Origin: Gelidibacter salicanalis
GTDB lineage: Bacteria; Bacteroidota; Bacteroidia; Flavobacteriales; Flavobacteriaceae
Direction: 5' to 3'
DNA length: 64,000 nucleotides
NCBI RefSeq assembly: GCF_007997285.1
Contig: NZ_VORX01000002.1
Location: forward strand, 372,001-436,000
In this document: piece by piece, positions 63,185 to 64,000 of the stretch
How the letters are laid out: each line of letters starts with the position of its first letter
How positions within the stretch are numbered: position 1 is the first letter of the stretch
Notes under the pieces: model-generated
What the model was told of the DNA's origin: nothing
Seen by the model: only the letters and a program-made list of their open reading frames with translations
Databases searched by the model: none
Position numbers and translations under genes: made by a program

Positions 63185-64000
63185 GAAAATATTAATTACA
63201 ATTGATTGGTTTCTTCCTGGCACTAATTCAGGTGGTCCTGTGCGTTCGTACGCCAATTTAATAGCCCATCTCGACAAGGGCTTTGAGTTTTTAATTGTGA
63301 CACGTAATTCTGATTTTGGGTCAACAATACCTTATGATGGCATAACACCAAATACTTGGACTAATTTTAATGAGTATACCAAAGTCTTTTATTGTTCTCC
63401 GGACTATCTTTCTAGGGTTAATTTGAAACACTTATTCAATAACACGCAATTTGATGTTGCCTATATAAATGGCATTTATAGCTGGTACTTTTCGATATTG
63501 CCTGTAATTCTTATTAAAAATAAGCCGGTCATTGTTTCGGCCAGAGGGATGTTAAATCCTCAGGCATTCTCTGTAAAAAGTACTAAAAAGATTGCTTTTA
63601 TAAAGCTAGCCAATATTTATGGACTTTACAAAAAAGTTCGTTTTCATGCTACCAATAAAAACGAAGCACACCATATAGAAAGCTTAATTAATGCTCAAAA
63701 AGGAGTTTCTATAGCACCCAATCTGCCAAGGAAGATTGATTCTGCAAACAGAACTTTGGCAGTGAAACAACAACCTATACGTTTTGTGAATTTAGCTAGA
63801 ATTTCCGTAGAAAAGGGGACACTTAATATGCTTAAGGCCTTTTCTAATGTCACCCAGCCACTTATTCTGGATTTATATGGTCCTATTTATGACGCGGCGT
63901 ATTGGGAAAAATGCCAAAATGCAATTGCAACCTTACCTGACCATATTGAAGTCAACTACAAAGGAATTATTGATAGCGAGCAAGTACCAAATACGCTTGC
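63174..64000 (+). CDS. glycosyltransferase family 4 (3' end outside window)
   Basis: A reading frame opens with ATG 63174, overlapping the previous gene by 11 bp, and is still open at the window end after 275 codons. It begins MATKKILITIDWFLPGTNS followed by a Gly-Gly-Pro-Val-Arg-Ser-Tyr segment typical of GT4 N-terminal domains. Later parts include VSARGMLNPQAFSVKS and FVNLARISVEKGTLNML, the acceptor-to-donor domain junction of the family. The C-terminal E-x7-E site lies beyond the window. Confidence 0.85.
   Translation, partial: MATKKILITIDWFLPGTNSGGPVRSYANLIAHLDKGFEFLIVTRNSDFGSTIPYDGITPNTWTNFNEYTKVFYCSPDYLSRVNLKHLFNNTQFDVAYINGIYSWYFSILPVILIKNKPVIVSARGMLNPQAFSVKSTKKIAFIKLANIYGLYKKVRFHATNKNEAHHIESLINAQKGVSIAPNLPRKIDSANRTLAVKQQPIRFVNLARISVEKGTLNMLKAFSNVTQPLILDLYGPIYDAAYWEKCQNAIATLPDHIEVNYKGIIDSEQVPNTL

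Overview
The window is a stretch of a Bacteroidota chromosome, most likely from a member of the Flavobacteriaceae. The evidence is a T9SS type A sorting-domain protein, a UpxY-type antiterminator ahead of a polysaccharide cluster, promoters of the TAnnTTTG type, few clear Shine-Dalgarno sequences, and the Bacteroidota gene order engB / alpha-beta hydrolase / mraZ-to-ftsZ. The genus cannot be fixed from sequence alone.

Region 1 (1-17.65 kb) holds engB (cut by the window edge) and an alpha/beta hydrolase on the minus strand. They face a complete division and cell wall (dcw) cluster on the plus strand: mraZ-rsmH-ftsL-ftsI-murE-mraY-murD-ftsW-murG-murC-ftsQ-ftsA-ftsZ. A three-repeat MraZ-type operator and a good -7 element precede mraZ, and a strong hairpin terminator follows ftsZ. 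Several intergenic gaps are filled by short arrays that all have a 7-bp period but different sequences.

Region 2 (17.65-27.5 kb) is accessory. It carries a small element with short inverted ends (MITE-like), a GatB/YqeY gene, tRNA-Arg(UCG), four copies of a 74-bp hairpin-bearing repeat and two long gene-free stretches. A leftward gene set follows: a T9SS-exported surface protein, two paralogous small proteins with Tat-like signal sequences, a PqqD-like/HPr-kinase-like fusion, a nucleotidyltransferase-like protein and an outer-membrane barrel protein, closed by a 16-bp-stem terminator. This set is the least explained gene group in the window.

Region 3 (27.5-64 kb) is a large cell-surface polysaccharide cluster, all on the plus strand and running out of the window. 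It starts with a UpxY/NusG-like antiterminator and a promoter with a hairpin leader. Sugar nucleotide genes follow for GDP-fucose (gmd, fcl), UDP-GlcA and probably UDP-GalA (ugd, epimerase), part of a 3-acetamido-uronate pathway (wbpB/wbpD-like) and dTDP-rhamnose (rmlBCDA). An aminotransferase plus acetyltransferase probably makes a dTDP-4-acetamido-4,6-dideoxyhexose. There are two export routes (a Wzx-type flippase with a Wzy-like polymerase, and a Wzm/Wzt ABC exporter), two membrane O-acyltransferases and about a dozen glycosyltransferases. Between 54 and 58.4 kb a glycosyltransferase block has been duplicated: one gene survives as two mosaic copies and its neighbour's copy is a pseudogene with three in-frame stops.

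The most unusual signals are the family of period-7 repeat arrays, often mixed with a GC-rich 33-bp palindromic element; the PqqD-HprK / nucleotidyltransferase / small exported protein locus; the tandem hairpin repeats after the tRNA; and the mosaic duplication.
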